Below are positions 50,403 through 61,794 of a DNA stretch of 64,000 nucleotides, piece after piece; the first letter of the stretch is position 1; each line of letters starts with the position of its first letter. A program made the position numbers and the translations under genes. The notes beneath the pieces are model-generated. The model had not been told where the DNA came from and did no database searches. It saw nothing but the letters and a program-made list of their open reading frames with translations. The DNA comes from Microbacteriaceae bacterium 3FA27C10 (GTDB lineage Bacteria; Actinomycetota; Actinomycetes; Actinomycetales; Microbacteriaceae), in the NCBI GenBank assembly GCA_005502775.1, contig SCNI01000001.1:163347-227346 (forward strand). Reading direction: 5' to 3'.

Positions 50403-50788
50403 GATGTTCCTTCCGGGTTGCCGCTCTCGCGGCTCGAATTCTCCGGAATCACCCTAGCGGCGTTCTGGCGGTCGATCTGCGAGCCCTTGACCATGCAGTA
50501 GATCCACAGCCCCACGAAGATCGCCGCGACGATCGAGAGCAGTGGAACCAGGATGCACGTCAGCACGATGACCGCCTGCAACGCCCAGCCGAGGCCGTAC
50601 CCCCAGGGGTAGCGCAGCAGCAGCGTGCTGCCGAGCAGGAGCACGCACAGCACAGCGCCGCCGCCGAGGGCGATCGGGGCGGGCAGCGCCTGAAGGCCGA
50701 AGATCACGAGCGCGGCGAAGAACATCACCACCGACTCGAAGCCGAGCACGATGGCGCCGAGGTTCTGGCGAACGGAGCCGCTTCTCAC
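50399..50788 (-). CDS. DUF4233-family membrane protein
   Basis: 129 residues from GTG 50788, overlapping the folC stop (GTGA). Four membrane helices: SVVMFFAALVIFGLQALPAP, the next with AVLCVLLLGSTLLL, then QAVIVLTCILVPLLSIVAAI, with the family's RYPWGYGLGW between them. DUF4233 proteins are regularly encoded between folC and ndk in actinobacteria. Function unknown. Overlaps at both ends point to strict translational coupling. Confidence 0.88.
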   Translation of the reverse strand: MRSGSVRQNLGAIVLGFESVVMFFAALVIFGLQALPAPIALGGGAVLCVLLLGSTLLLRYPWGYGLGWALQAVIVLTCILVPLLSIVAAIFVGLWIYCMVKGSQIDRQNAARVIPENSSRESGNPEGTS

Positions 50789-52311
50789 GCCTTCCAGCCC
50801 TCTTCCGCCGCGATCGTGATGACGTCGCCCACGAGCGTGATCGAGCCGGCCACGAGCACGGCGCCCTTCTCCGACTCCCCCGCGATCTCGCGGGCCTGGT
50901 CGAGGGCGGCGAGCAGATCGGGCTCCACGAGCACGCGATCGGCGCCCACTACGCCGACCACCGTCGAGGCGAGCTCGTCGGGGTCGATGGCGCGATCCGA
51001 TCCGGATGTCGTCACCACGAACTCGGAGACAGCCGGGGCGAGGGCGCGGATGATGCCCTCCACGTCTTTGTCGGCCAGCACCGAGACCACGGCCACGACC
51101 TTGTCGAAGGTGAAGTACTCGGCCAGCGCGGCGGCGAGCACCTCGGCACCGCCCGGGTTGTGGGCGGCGTCGACGAGCACGGTGGGCTCGGTGCCCACGA
51201 GCTGCAGCCGGCCGGGTGACGTGGCGGTGGCGAAGCCCTCGGTGAGCACCTCGTCGGTGATGGCCTGGGTTCCGCCGCCGATGAACGACTCGACCGCTGC
51301 GACCGCGACCGCCGCGTTGTGACCCTGGTGGTTGCCGTAGAGCGGCAGGAAGACGTCGCGGTAGGTGCCAGCGAGACCCTGGATCGAGACCAGCTGCCCA
51401 CCCACCGCCACCGTCGACTCGAGCAGCCGGAAACGATCGCCCTCGGCCTCGAAGGTGGACTCGGAGAGCTCGGCGGCGCGCTCGAGCTCGGCCATCGCCT
51501 CCGGGCGCTGCGCCGCGGTCACGACCTGCGCGGCGGGCTTGATGATGCCCGACTTCGTGCGTGCGATCTCGGCCACGGTGTTGCCGAGGCGGGCCGTGTG
51601 GTCGAGCGAGATGGGGGTGAAGACCGCCACCTGGCCGTCGGCGACGTTCGTGGAGTCCCACTCCCCGCCCATGCCGACCTCGATCACGGCCACATCGACC
51701 GGCGCGTCGGCGAAGGCGGCGAAGGCGAGCACGGAGAGCGCCTCGAAGAAGGTCAGGCGCGGCTCGCCATCGTTCTCGAGCTCGGTGTCGACGAGGTCGA
51801 GGAAGGGCTCGATGTCACGCCAGTTGGCGGCGAGCGACTCGTTGGAGATGGGCACTCCGTCGATCATGATGCGCTCGTTCACACGTTCGAGGTGGGGGCT
51901 CGTGAACAGGCCGGTGCGCAGGCCCGAGGCCCGGAGGATGCTCTCGACGATACGGCTCGTGCTCGTCTTGCCGTTGGTGCCCGTGATGTGGATGACGGGA
52001 TACGCCCGTTGCGGATCGCCGAGCAGTTCCGCGGCGCGGCGGGTGGCCGAGAGGCGCGGCTCGGGGGCGGCCTCGCCGAGGCGGGAGAGCAGCGCCGCGT
52101 AGACCGCGTCGCCCTCCTCCACGAATTCGTCGGGCGCGTCGAGGCCGGCGGACTCGAACTCGTCCTGACCGGACGCGTTGTAGCGCTCGGCCACGACGTC
52201 GTCGCTGTTCTCCGGCAGTTCGCCGAAGTCGAGGTCGCTCGCGAACTCGTCGTCGGCGTCGCCGTCTCCGAAGGGGTTGAAGGGCCCGCCGGGCGTGTTC
52301 TGATCAGACAT
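50785..52311 (-). CDS. folC: Bifunctional folylpolyglutamate/dihydrofolate synthase
   Basis: 508 residues. The Mur-ligase-like ATP site is [18 protein letters not shown] at about 108-125, followed by [20 protein letters not shown] and the second-domain marks [14 protein letters not shown] and [16 protein letters not shown]. The C-terminal domain holds [14 protein letters not shown]. The first 70 residues are an acidic extension ([20 protein letters not shown]) not found in most FolC proteins of about 430-450 residues. It overlaps the ileS stop by 8 bp. Confidence 0.95.
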   Translation of the reverse strand: MSDQNTPGGPFNPFGDGDADDEFASDLDFGELPENSDDVVAERYNASGQDEFESAGLDAPDEFVEEGDAVYAALLSRLGEAAPEPRLSATRRAAELLGDPQRAYPVIHITGTNGKTSTSRIVESILRASGLRTGLFTSPHLERVNERIMIDGVPISNESLAANWRDIEPFLDLVDTELENDGEPRLTFFEALSVLAFAAFADAPVDVAVIEVGMGGEWDSTNVADGQVAVFTPISLDHTARLGNTVAEIARTKSGIIKPAAQVVTAAQRPEAMAELERAAELSESTFEAEGDRFRLLESTVAVGGQLVSIQGLAGTYRDVFLPLYGNHQGHNAAVAVAAVESFIGGGTQAITDEVLTEGFATATSPGRLQLVGTEPTVLVDAAHNPGGAEVLAAALAEYFTFDKVVAVVSVLADKDVEGIIRALAPAVSEFVVTTSGSDRAIDPDELASTVVGVVGADRVLVEPDLLAALDQAREIAGESEKGAVLVAGSITLVGDVITIAAEEGWKA

Positions 52312-55300
52312 CCTTGGTCACCGTCTTCCGGCTCACGGCGATGAGGAACTCGTCGTCGTTCGCATACTTTCCCGCCTCGATCCGCGCGAAGTGCTCGGGC
52401 ACCGCTCCGGCGACGCCCGGCAGCCACTCCGAAGCGAGCACCTCACGATACCCGTCGAGCGCGGCCGTGTCGCGGGGCGAGCGCACCGCGAAATCGGTGG
52501 CGAGGGTCTCGCCCGCGATGTCGACGACTCCCACAGCGCCGGCCACGGCATCCGCGTCGGCATCGGAGAAGAACACGAGGTCCAGGGCGATGCGGTCGCT
52601 CACGTCGAAGCCGGCCGACTTGCGGGCATCCTGAACGGCCCGGATGACGTCGCGCGCCAACCCCTCGGCCTCGAGGGCCGGGGTGAGCGTGGTGTCGAGC
52701 AGCACGAAGCCGCCGCGCGGGAGGAGCGCGAGGGCGCGGCTCCGCCCGGCCTCGGCCGAGGCCTCGTCGATGGACGCCTCGAGCACGAGTTCGAACTCGC
52801 CCTCGAGCAGGTCGATGCCGCCGGCCGTGACGACCCCGTTGGCCTCGGACCACTGCCCCTCGCGTGCAGCCTTGATGGCCTGCTGCACGCTCTTGCCGAG
52901 GCGGGGACCCGCCACGCGGGCATTGACCGTGAGCCGCGAGGTGATGCCGAACTCGGCGGCGCTCGTGGTGGCCTCCTCGACCAGGGTGACCTTCTTCACG
53001 TTGAGCTCGTCGCGCAGGATGCCCTCGAACTGCGCCAGGTTCTCGGCGCCCTCGGTGACGATCGTCAGCTCGGCGAGCGGCAGGCGCACGCGCAGGCCGT
53101 TGAGCTTGCGCAGCGAGAGCACCGTGGAGGAGATGGAGCGCACCGTGTCCATGGCGTGCACGAGACCGGCGTCGGCCGGGTAGTCGTTCTCGTTCGGCCA
53201 GTCGGCGAGGTGCACGCTGCGGCCGCCCGTCAGTCCCTTCCAGACCGCGTCGGAGACGAGCGGGAGCAGCGGGGCGGCCACCCGGGTGAAGGTCTCGAGC
53301 ACGGTGTAGAGGGTGTCGAAGGCCGCGGTGTCGTCGCCCGACCAGAAGCGGTCGCGGCTGCGGCGCACGTACCAGTTGGTGAGCACGTCGGCGAAGTCGC
53401 GGAGCTTCGCCGAGGCGAGGGTCGCATCCAGCTGCTCCAGGTCGGCCGTGACGTCCTGCACGAGCTCGCGGGTCTTGGCGAGCAGGTAGCGGTCGAGCAC
53501 GTCGGTGGAGTCGGTGCGCCAGGATGCCTCGTAGCCGCCCTCCTTCGCCGAGTTGGCGTAGAGGGTGAAGAAGTAATAGGTGCTCCACAGCGGCAGCAGC
53601 ACCTCGCGAACGCCCTGGCGGATGCCCTCCTCGGTGACCACGAGGTTGCCGCCGCGCAGAACGGGGGACGACATGAGGAACCAGCGCATCGCATCCGAGC
53701 CGTCGCGGTCGAAGACCTCGGTGACGTCGGGGTAGTTGCGCAGCGACTTCGACATCTTCTGCCCGTCGGAACCCAGGACGATGCCATGGCTGATGACGTT
53801 CTTGAACGCCGGACGGTCGAAGAGCGCGGTGGAGAGCACGTGCATCACGTAGAACCAGCCGCGGGTCTGCCCGATGTACTCCACGATGAAGTCGGCCGGG
53901 CTGTGGGTCGGGAACCAGTCCTGGTTCTCGAAGGGGTAGTGCACCTGCGCGAACGGCATCGAACCGGAGTCGAACCAGACGTCGAACACGTCCGAGATGC
54001 GGCGCATGGTCGAGCGGCCGCTCGGGTCGTCGGGGTTCGGCCGGGTGAGGTCGTCGATGAACGGGCGGTGGAGGTCGGGCTCGCCGTCGCGGTTCAGCGG
54101 CAGACGGCCGAAATCGGCCTCGAGCTCGGCGAGCGAGCCGTAGACGTCGACCCGCGGGTACTCCGGGTCGTCGCTCTTCCAGACCGGGATGGGCGAGCCC
54201 CAGTATCGGTTGCGCGACACCGACCAGTCACGGGCACCGGCGAGCCACTTGCCGAACTGGCCCTCCTTGACGTTCTCGGGCACCCAGGCGATCTGCTGGT
54301 TGAGCTCCTCCATGCGGTCGCGGATGGGCGTGACGCGCACGAACCAGCTCGACACGGCCTTGTAGATGAGCGGGTTGCGGCAGCGCCAGCAGTGCGGGTA
54401 GCTGTGCTCGTAGCTGGCCTGGCGGAGCAGTCGCCCCTCGTTCTTGAGCAGCTGGGTGAGCGGCTTGTTCGCCTCGAAGACCTGCAGACCCGCGACCTCC
54501 GAGATGTTCGGGAGGAACTTGCCGCCGTCGTCGACGGAGATGATGACCGGGATGCCCGCGGCCTCGCACACCTTCTGGTCCTCCTCGCCGTAGGCGGGGG
54601 CCTGGTGCACGATGCCGGTGCCGTCGCTCGTCGACACGTAGTCGGCGACGAGGATCTGCCAGGCGTTCTGGGTGCCGTAGGTCTCGGTGTCGGCGTAGTG
54701 GTCCCAGAGCCGGTCGTAGGCCACGCCCTCGAGCTCGCGCCCGCTGTACGCCGTCTGGCGGCCGGGGACCGCAGCCCACTCGGCCGATGCGGCCAGCGCA
54801 TCCGCAGCCGACTCGTAGCCGAGGTCTTTGGCGTACGAGCCCACGAGCTCGCGCGCCAGCAGGAACACCTGGCCGCGCAGCTTCTCCTGCACGCCCGTGC
54901 GCTCCCCGGTCGCGAGGGCGTGGGGCACCGCCACGTAGGCGATGTCGGGCCCGACGGCGAGCGCGAGGTTGGTGGGGAGGGTCCAGGGCGTCGTCGTCCA
55001 GGCGAGCGCCTCGACACCGGTGAGGCCGAGCGACTCGGCGCGCGAGCCGACGAGCGGGAAGGTGACGGTCACCGTCTGGTCCTGACGCATCTTGTAGACG
55101 TCGTCGTCCATCCGGAGCTCGTGGTTGGACAGGGGCGTCTCGTCGTTCCAGCAATAGGGCAGCACCCGGTAGCCCTCGTAGGCGAGGCCCTTGGTGTGCA
55201 GCTGCTTGAAGGCCCACAGCACGCTCTCCATGAAGGTGACGTCGAGGGTCTTGTAGTCGTTGTCGAAGTCGACCCAGCGGGCCTGGCGGGTGACGTACTC

Positions 55301-55720
55301 CTGCCACTCCTTGGTGTACTGCAGCACGGACTTGCGCGAGGCCGCGTTGAAGACCTCGATGCCCATCTCCTCGATCTCGCTCTTCTGCGTGATGCCGAGC
55401 TGGCGCATCGCCTCGAGCTCGGCGGGGAGACCGTGGGTGTCCCAGCCGAAGCGGCGCTCCACCTTCTTGCCGCGCATGGTCTGGAAGCGCGGGAAGACGT
55501 CTTTGGCGTAGCCGGTGAGGAGGTGGCCGTAGTGAGGGAGGCCGTTGGCGAAGGGCGGTCCGTCGTAGAACACCCACTCGGGCGCACCATCACGGTTCGC
55601 GAGGGAGGCCTGGAAGGTGTCGTCGTCCTTCCAGAAGGCGAGCACGCCCTCCTCCACGGCCGGGAAGCTCGGCGAGGGCACGACCGACGAGAATTCGTCG
55701 GAGTCTTTGGGGTACGTCAT
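52304..55720 (-). CDS. ileS: Isoleucyl-tRNA synthetase
   Basis: 1138 residues from ATG 55720, which has AGGAGA just upstream. The HIGH motif appears as [10 protein letters not shown], the KMSKS motif as [16 protein letters not shown]. The CP1 editing domain lies between, with [20 protein letters not shown]. The length and C-terminal part (without the zinc-finger end of E. coli IleS) match the eukaryote-like type 2 IleS usual in actinobacteria, a type known to tolerate mupirocin. Expression is controlled by the T-box leader directly upstream. Confidence 0.97.
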   Translation of the reverse strand: MTYPKDSDEFSSVVPSPSFPAVEEGVLAFWKDDDTFQASLANRDGAPEWVFYDGPPFANGLPHYGHLLTGYAKDVFPRFQTMRGKKVERRFGWDTHGLPAELEAMRQLGITQKSEIEEMGIEVFNAASRKSVLQYTKEWQEYVTRQARWVDFDNDYKTLDVTFMESVLWAFKQLHTKGLAYEGYRVLPYCWNDETPLSNHELRMDDDVYKMRQDQTVTVTFPLVGSRAESLGLTGVEALAWTTTPWTLPTNLALAVGPDIAYVAVPHALATGERTGVQEKLRGQVFLLARELVGSYAKDLGYESAADALAASAEWAAVPGRQTAYSGRELEGVAYDRLWDHYADTETYGTQNAWQILVADYVSTSDGTGIVHQAPAYGEEDQKVCEAAGIPVIISVDDGGKFLPNISEVAGLQVFEANKPLTQLLKNEGRLLRQASYEHSYPHCWRCRNPLIYKAVSSWFVRVTPIRDRMEELNQQIAWVPENVKEGQFGKWLAGARDWSVSRNRYWGSPIPVWKSDDPEYPRVDVYGSLAELEADFGRLPLNRDGEPDLHRPFIDDLTRPNPDDPSGRSTMRRISDVFDVWFDSGSMPFAQVHYPFENQDWFPTHSPADFIVEYIGQTRGWFYVMHVLSTALFDRPAFKNVISHGIVLGSDGQKMSKSLRNYPDVTEVFDRDGSDAMRWFLMSSPVLRGGNLVVTEEGIRQGVREVLLPLWSTYYFFTLYANSAKEGGYEASWRTDSTDVLDRYLLAKTRELVQDVTADLEQLDATLASAKLRDFADVLTNWYVRRSRDRFWSGDDTAAFDTLYTVLETFTRVAAPLLPLVSDAVWKGLTGGRSVHLADWPNENDYPADAGLVHAMDTVRSISSTVLSLRKLNGLRVRLPLAELTIVTEGAENLAQFEGILRDELNVKKVTLVEEATTSAAEFGITSRLTVNARVAGPRLGKSVQQAIKAAREGQWSEANGVVTAGGIDLLEGEFELVLEASIDEASAEAGRSRALALLPRGGFVLLDTTLTPALEAEGLARDVIRAVQDARKSAGFDVSDRIALDLVFFSDADADAVAGAVGVVDIAGETLATDFAVRSPRDTAALDGYREVLASEWLPGVAGAVPEHFARIEAGKYANDDEFLIAVSRKTVTKDV

Positions 55721-55734
55721 CTGTTCTCCTGGAC

Positions 55735-55960
55735 GGCGGGTCTGCTGCTGCCTGTTCCACGAGGACGGATGCTGCGCTGGTGCCGCGCCGCGCATCCGTG
55801 GTACCACCTCGCTTGCCTGCCGCGCTGCGGGAGCACGGCCGACCGCTTGTTCTTAGGCTGTGACGGGCCCGACCCGTTCGGCTCTACTGGGCGCTCGGAC
55901 CGGATGCCCGCACGCTGTTCTTCCGAAGGCTCCCCGGTGATTGCCGGTTCATTGCCATAC
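55735..55960 (-). ncRNA. Isoleucine T-box riboswitch, ultrashort stem I, translational type
   Basis: The minus-strand leader of ileS. Stem I is tiny (55956-55928): GGC-AATGAA-CCGG-CAATCA-CCGG-GGA-GCC, with the Ile codon ATC (55941-55939) in the loop. Further on AGTAGAGCCGAAC precedes a CGGGTCGGGCCCG stem. The T-box sequence GAGGTGGTACCACGG (around 55796-55810) contains the UGGU that pairs with uncharged tRNA ACCA. The following CGGATGC/GCATCCG stem leads towards the AGGAG of ileS and there is no terminator, so control is of translation. A TAGAAT at 55975-55970 may be the -10 box. Confidence 0.88.
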
Positions 55961-55971
55961 GACGCACAATT

Positions 55972-56580
55972 CTAGCCGATAGAGCGCGGATGCGGGCCGT
56001 CGGCCGCGAAGCCCGCGAGCACCGGATGCACGGCCCGGCCCAGATACTGCTCGAGCGGTTCGCGACGCGGCCCCTCGGCGGCCCAGCGGCCGACGGCGGC
56101 GGAAGCGGCTCCGAGAACGGCGAGGGCGATCGTGCGGGCACGGAAGGCGGCATCCGCACCGCCGAGCCGCGGGGCGAGGAAGCGCTCGATCACCACGGCC
56201 AGCTCGAGCGCCCGCGCGAGCCCGGCCGCGCGGAGCTCGGCGTCGATGCCCATGGTCTCGTGCTGGGTGAGCACCAGCGGCGCCCGGTCGGCGCGGAAGG
56301 CGGCCGCGGTGGCGAGCAGGGCCGACTCCACCGCCTCGAGCGGGTCGGCGTCGTCGCTCGTCGCGGCCAGCGCATCCGTCAGCGCGGCCGTGCTCGCGTC
56401 GAGCTCCACCCAGAGCAGCTCGCTCTTGGAGCCGAAGTAGTTGAAGAAGGTGTTGCGGCTGACGCCGGCGCGCTGGGTGATCTGCTCGATCGTGGTCTTG
56501 GCGTAGGTGTTCTCGACGAACAGCTCGGAGGCGGCCTCTTCGAGCATGCGCTGGGAGGAGGCGCGTGGGCGTCCGGCCAT
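55972..56580 (-). CDS. TetR-family regulator
   Basis: 202 residues. The N-terminal HTH reads SSQRMLEEAASELFVENTYA, then KTTIEQITQRAGVSRNTFFN and YFGSKSELLW. The C-terminal ligand domain is Ala-rich and not assignable to a subfamily. It is divergent from the GyrI-like gene with 56 bp between, so it may control that gene and itself. Its 3' end touches the promoter of the ileS T-box leader. Confidence 0.9.
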   Translation of the reverse strand: MAGRPRASSQRMLEEAASELFVENTYAKTTIEQITQRAGVSRNTFFNYFGSKSELLWVELDASTAALTDALAATSDDADPLEAVESALLATAAAFRADRAPLVLTQHETMGIDAELRAAGLARALELAVVIERFLAPRLGGADAAFRARTIALAVLGAASAAVGRWAAEGPRREPLEQYLGRAVHPVLAGFAADGPHPRSIG

Positions 56581-56636
56581 GTCTCCTCCTCGTCTCCCGG
56601 GGAGCGCAGGCTCCCGGTGCGGCTATTCTCTCAGCC

Positions 56637-57278
56637 ATGGACGCAGCGGGAACGACGAAGATCGACCTCAAGAAGTCCCTCCCGGGCTACCGCGCGCGCC
56701 ACGGTCGGTTCGACGTCGTCACCATCCCGCCCGCGCAGTACCTGATGGTCGACGGCCAGGGCGACCCCAACACCTCGCCGGAGTGGACGGCGGCGATCGA
56801 GGCCCTCTATCCGCTCGCCTATGCCCTGAAGTTCGCGAGCAAGACCGAGCGGCAGCGCGACTATGTGGTGCCACCGCTCGAAGCGCTGTGGTGGGCCGAG
56901 GACATGCAGGCGTTCACCAGCGAGCGGGACAAGTCCCGCTGGAGCTGGACGGCACTGAACCGGGTGCCCGAGTGGCTGACCGCGGCCGATGTCGACGCGG
57001 CCCGGACGACGGTCGCGGCGAAGGGTGCACCGCCGCCCGCGCTCGGCCGGGTGCGGCTCGAGACCCTCGAGGAAGGGCTCTGCGTGCAGACGCTCCACCT
57101 CGGATCCTTCGACGACGAGGGTCCCGTGCTGGCCGCCCTGCACGACGAGTTCATCCCTCAGCACGGGCTTCGGATGACCGGCCGGCACCACGAGGTCTAC
57201 CTCAGCGACCTCCGCCGGGTCGAACCGGCGAAGCTGCGCACCCTGCTCCGCCAGCCGGTCGAGCGCGTCGAGCCGTGA
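56637..57278 (+). CDS. GyrI-like small-molecule-binding protein
   Basis: 213 residues from ATG 56637. It starts MDAAGTTKIDLKKSLPGYRA, then FDVVTIPPAQYLMVDGQGDP and NTSPEWTAAIEALYPLAYAL, the GyrI-like fold with its VDGxGDP segment; later EGLCVQTLHLGSFDDEGPVL and HHEVYLSDLRRVEPAKLRTL. Stand-alone proteins of this type bind or hydrolyse small toxic or cyclic compounds (some are cyclopropanoid hydrolases). The regulator next door suggests induction by its ligand. The frame extends upstream to 56565 but that part lies over the TetR gene. Confidence 0.88.
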   Translation: MDAAGTTKIDLKKSLPGYRARHGRFDVVTIPPAQYLMVDGQGDPNTSPEWTAAIEALYPLAYALKFASKTERQRDYVVPPLEALWWAEDMQAFTSERDKSRWSWTALNRVPEWLTAADVDAARTTVAAKGAPPPALGRVRLETLEEGLCVQTLHLGSFDDEGPVLAALHDEFIPQHGLRMTGRHHEVYLSDLRRVEPAKLRTLLRQPVERVEP

Positions 57279-57296
57279 CGGGCCGCGGCATACCCC

Positions 57297-58790
57297 CTAG
57301 TCGCGCAGCATCAGAGCGGCGACGAGTCCCGGATCGGCGCCCCGGGCGACCTCCCCGGTCACGCGACCGTCGGCCATCACCACGACCCGGTGGCAGAGGC
57401 CCAGCAGCTCGTCGAGTTCGCTCGAGATGAGCACCACTCCCTTGCCGGCTTCGACGCTGCGCACGAGACCGGCGTAGAGCTCCTCGCGCTCGCTCTCGGT
57501 CATGCCCCTCGTCGGCTGACCGAGCATGAGCACCGTGCGCTCCGATCCGGCGAACTCTCGCACGAGGCCGAGGATGTGCTGCTCGTCGTCGCCCGCACGG
57601 GTCATCGATCGTGCGGCGCCGAGCGCCTTCCTCCCCCACCCCTCGGTCTCCGGCTCGGGCGCGCCTCGCTCGAGCAGCCCGGTGGCCGCGAGCGAGGCCA
57701 CGCGGGAGGCGGGAACCGGGATCGAGATCCCGCCCACCACCTTCATGCGATAGCGCGGCGTATCGGTGGAGGCGAAGTAGAGACCGGCGGAGATCGCCTT
57801 CTCCACCGTGGCGGTGTCGACGACGCGGCCGTCCATCTCGACCTGTCCGCTCGCCCCCGTGCCCGCGGAGCGGCCGTAGACGCTGAGCAGGAGGTCCTCG
57901 GCTCCGGAGTCGGGCAGCCCGGCGAGGCCGACGATCTCCCCGGCCCGCACCGCGAGGCCGGCGTCGTCGACCAGCAGGGCGCTGCGGTCGAGCGGGTCGC
58001 GGGCCGTCCAGCCGCTGATCCGCAGCAGTTCTCCCGCCTCGACGGGCACCGGCGGAGCTTCGGGGTAGGCGCGCCGGGGTGTGCGGTCGACGAGTTCGCG
58101 CAGCAGTGCGGCGCGAACGGATGCGCGTGCCGCCGGCGACGCCGACCACTCGCTCCGTACGTGGCGGCCCACGATCTCGCCGTCGCGGATCGCCACGATC
58201 TCGTCGGCCCGTTCCATGGCCTCCCGGGGCCGGCGGGTGAGCACGAGGATCGCGACTCCCCGCTCGGCGAAGCCGCGGAGCACCGCGAACAGGCGCTCGG
58301 TGTCCTCCTCCCCCAGCTCGGCGCCCGGCTCGTCGAGCACGATCGCCGAGGAGCCGCGCAGCGCGGCGCGGGCCAGCTCGACGTGCAGGCGGTCGAACTC
58401 GCCCAGCTCGCGCGCCGGCTGGGAGGGCGGAAGGGCGCAGCCCACGCGGTCGAGCGCCTCCGCGGCGGCGGCCCGGGTGCGCTTCACGTCGATGCCGAGG
58501 GGCAGTGGCCCGAGGCGCCGCTCGAACTCGATGCCGAGACTCACGTTCTCGGCCACGTCGAGCGAGCCCGTGAGCGCGCGGCGACGGTCGACGAGCGTGA
58601 GCGGGAAGGAACGCGGGCGGCCGCCGCGCGGGCTCCCGCCGGATGCCGAAGCCAGGAGGCGGTCGGCCGCCGCGACGACGAGGCGCGGCAGACCGGATCC
58701 GTTCTCCTCGCAGACCGCCGTCACGACGCCCGCGCGGGCCACCACCGCGTTGCCGGGTGACAACTCGAACCGCAGATCCACGTCACTCAT
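57297..58790 (-). CDS. Degenerate double ABC ATPase (pseudo-ATPase) of the sugar operon
   Basis: 497 residues from ATG 58790 (GAGGA upstream). It has the two-ATPase layout of sugar-transport proteins such as GguA, but the motifs are lost. Half 1: Walker A reads CEENGSGLPRLV instead of GENGAGKST, the signature is ELGEFDRLHVELA, and the switch His is replaced in VLTRRPREAM; only VLDEP is intact. Half 2: GLPDSGAEDLLL for Walker A, no SGGNQQK, and LMLGQPTRGM in place of LILDEPTRG. The reading frame and domain order are otherwise perfect, so it is expressed but probably cannot hydrolyse ATP. Last gene of the operon, 66 bp after gguB. Confidence 0.85.
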   Translation of the reverse strand: MSDVDLRFELSPGNAVVARAGVVTAVCEENGSGLPRLVVAAADRLLASASGGSPRGGRPRSFPLTLVDRRRALTGSLDVAENVSLGIEFERRLGPLPLGIDVKRTRAAAAEALDRVGCALPPSQPARELGEFDRLHVELARAALRGSSAIVLDEPGAELGEEDTERLFAVLRGFAERGVAILVLTRRPREAMERADEIVAIRDGEIVGRHVRSEWSASPAARASVRAALLRELVDRTPRRAYPEAPPVPVEAGELLRISGWTARDPLDRSALLVDDAGLAVRAGEIVGLAGLPDSGAEDLLLSVYGRSAGTGASGQVEMDGRVVDTATVEKAISAGLYFASTDTPRYRMKVVGGISIPVPASRVASLAATGLLERGAPEPETEGWGRKALGAARSMTRAGDDEQHILGLVREFAGSERTVLMLGQPTRGMTESEREELYAGLVRSVEAGKGVVLISSELDELLGLCHRVVVMADGRVTGEVARGADPGLVAALMLRD

Positions 58791-58856
58791 CGTTCGATCC
58801 TCGCGCATCCCGTCGCCGGCGACGACCACGGGATGCGCGACGGCCCGAACAGACGA

Positions 58857-60098
58857 TCAGCGACCGCCCGAGCGACGCTTGTTGTAGACGTCGAAGGCCA
58901 CGGCGAGCAGCAGCACGAGACCCTTGACGGCCTGCTGCCACTCGATGCCGATGCCCATGATCGACATGCCGTTGTTCAGCACGCCGATGATGAGACCACC
59001 GATGATGGCGCCGCCGATTCGGCCGACACCGCCCTGCACCGCGGCGCCGCCGATGAACGCGGCCGAGATGGCCTCGAGCTCGAAGCCGTCACCGGCCTTC
59101 GGGCCCGCGAGGTTGAGGCGCGCCGTGAAGATGAGTCCGGCGAGTGCCGCCAGGAAGCCCATGTTGACGAACAGCCAGAACGTGACGTTGCGCGTCTTGA
59201 TGCCCGAGAGCTCGGCAGCGTGCAGGTTGCCGCCGATGGCGTAGATGTGACGGCCGAAGGTCGAGCGGTTCATCACGATGCCGTAGACCAGCACGAGCAC
59301 CGCGAGCACGATGAGCGTCACCGGGATGCCCTTGTAGCTCGCGAGCGCCCAGGCGAAGAGGCCGATCGCCACGGTGACCAGCACGAGCTTGGTGATGAAC
59401 CAGCCGAAGGGCTCCACCTCCTGGCCGTAGCTCTGACGGGCCGCGCGGGTGCGGAACTGCTGCACGAAGAGCGCCACGATCGCGATCGCGGCGATGCCGA
59501 GGGTGAGCGGGTCGAGCGCGTACTCGCCGAAGACGTTGGTGAGGAAGCCGTTGCCGAGGGCGCGGTACTCGTCGGGGAACGATCCGATGTTGGCGTTGCC
59601 GAGCACCACCAGCGCGAGCCCGCGGAAGATCAGCATGCCCGCCAAGGTCACGATGAACGCCGGTATGCCCACGAAGGCGATCCAGAATCCCTGCCAGACG
59701 CCCACCAGGGCGCCCACCAGCAGAGACAGCACGACCGCCAGCCACCAGGGCAGCCCCCACTGCACGGCGAACACGCCCGAGATCGCGCCGACGAAGGCGG
59801 CGACCGAGCCGACCGAGAGGTCGATGTGGCCGGCGATGATGACCATCACCATGCCGATCGCGAGAACGAGGATGTAGCCGTTCTGCACGATCAGGTTCGA
59901 GATGTTCTGCGGGCGCAGCAGGATGCCGTTGGTGAGGATGCTGAACAGCACCACCACCAGGATCAGGGCGATGAAGATGCCGTTCTTGCCGAGGTCGCCG
60001 AGGATGTGGCTGAGCCGCTCGGTGAACTTGTTCTCGATCGGGTTGACTTGCGCGCCGGCCGCCGTGGAGTCGGTCGGCTTGGTTTCCAGGTCGGACAT
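58857..60098 (-). CDS. gguB: Sugar ABC transporter permease (GguB/MmsB-type)
   Basis: 413 residues from ATG 60098, with about ten membrane helices. The family marks are IAGHIDLSVGSVAAFVGAIS, the long loop before GQEVEPFGWFITKLVLVTVA (typical of the XylH/GguB type) and NRSTFGRHIYAIGGNLHAAE, then GIKTRNVTFWLFVNMGFLAA. It forms the membrane channel for aldose import together with GguA and ChvE. It follows gguA by 32 bp. Confidence 0.94.
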   Translation of the reverse strand: MSDLETKPTDSTAAGAQVNPIENKFTERLSHILGDLGKNGIFIALILVVVLFSILTNGILLRPQNISNLIVQNGYILVLAIGMVMVIIAGHIDLSVGSVAAFVGAISGVFAVQWGLPWWLAVVLSLLVGALVGVWQGFWIAFVGIPAFIVTLAGMLIFRGLALVVLGNANIGSFPDEYRALGNGFLTNVFGEYALDPLTLGIAAIAIVALFVQQFRTRAARQSYGQEVEPFGWFITKLVLVTVAIGLFAWALASYKGIPVTLIVLAVLVLVYGIVMNRSTFGRHIYAIGGNLHAAELSGIKTRNVTFWLFVNMGFLAALAGLIFTARLNLAGPKAGDGFELEAISAAFIGGAAVQGGVGRIGGAIIGGLIIGVLNNGMSIMGIGIEWQQAVKGLVLLLAVAFDVYNKRRSGGR

Positions 60099-60130
60099 TG
60101 TCGTGTAGCTCCTCTCCGGTAGCGCGGACG

Positions 60131-61678
<1,548 letters not shown>

Positions 61679-61733
61679 GTGCGATTGCCTGCTTCCTTGC
61701 CGGTCGGCTGTACATTACCGCCGGCTGGGCCGG

Positions 61734-61777
61734 GACACCGCCCCGGCCGCGCTGTTCGGCGCGACCGGGGCGGTGTC
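61734..61777 (-). other. Intercistronic hairpin between chvE and gguA
   Basis: GACACCGCCCCGG (61734-61746) and its exact complement (61765-61777) form a 13-bp stem with an 18-nt loop. It has no T-run on the minus strand. Such hairpins between a binding-protein gene and the membrane genes usually protect the upstream message, giving more binding protein than transporter. Confidence 0.7.
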
Positions 61778-61794
61778 GGTGTTCGGGTGGGTGA

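Noticed and set aside
52391..55975. A 1194-codon open frame opposite ileS
   Set aside because: Repetitive antisense composition without motifs; ileS has HIGH and KMSKS.
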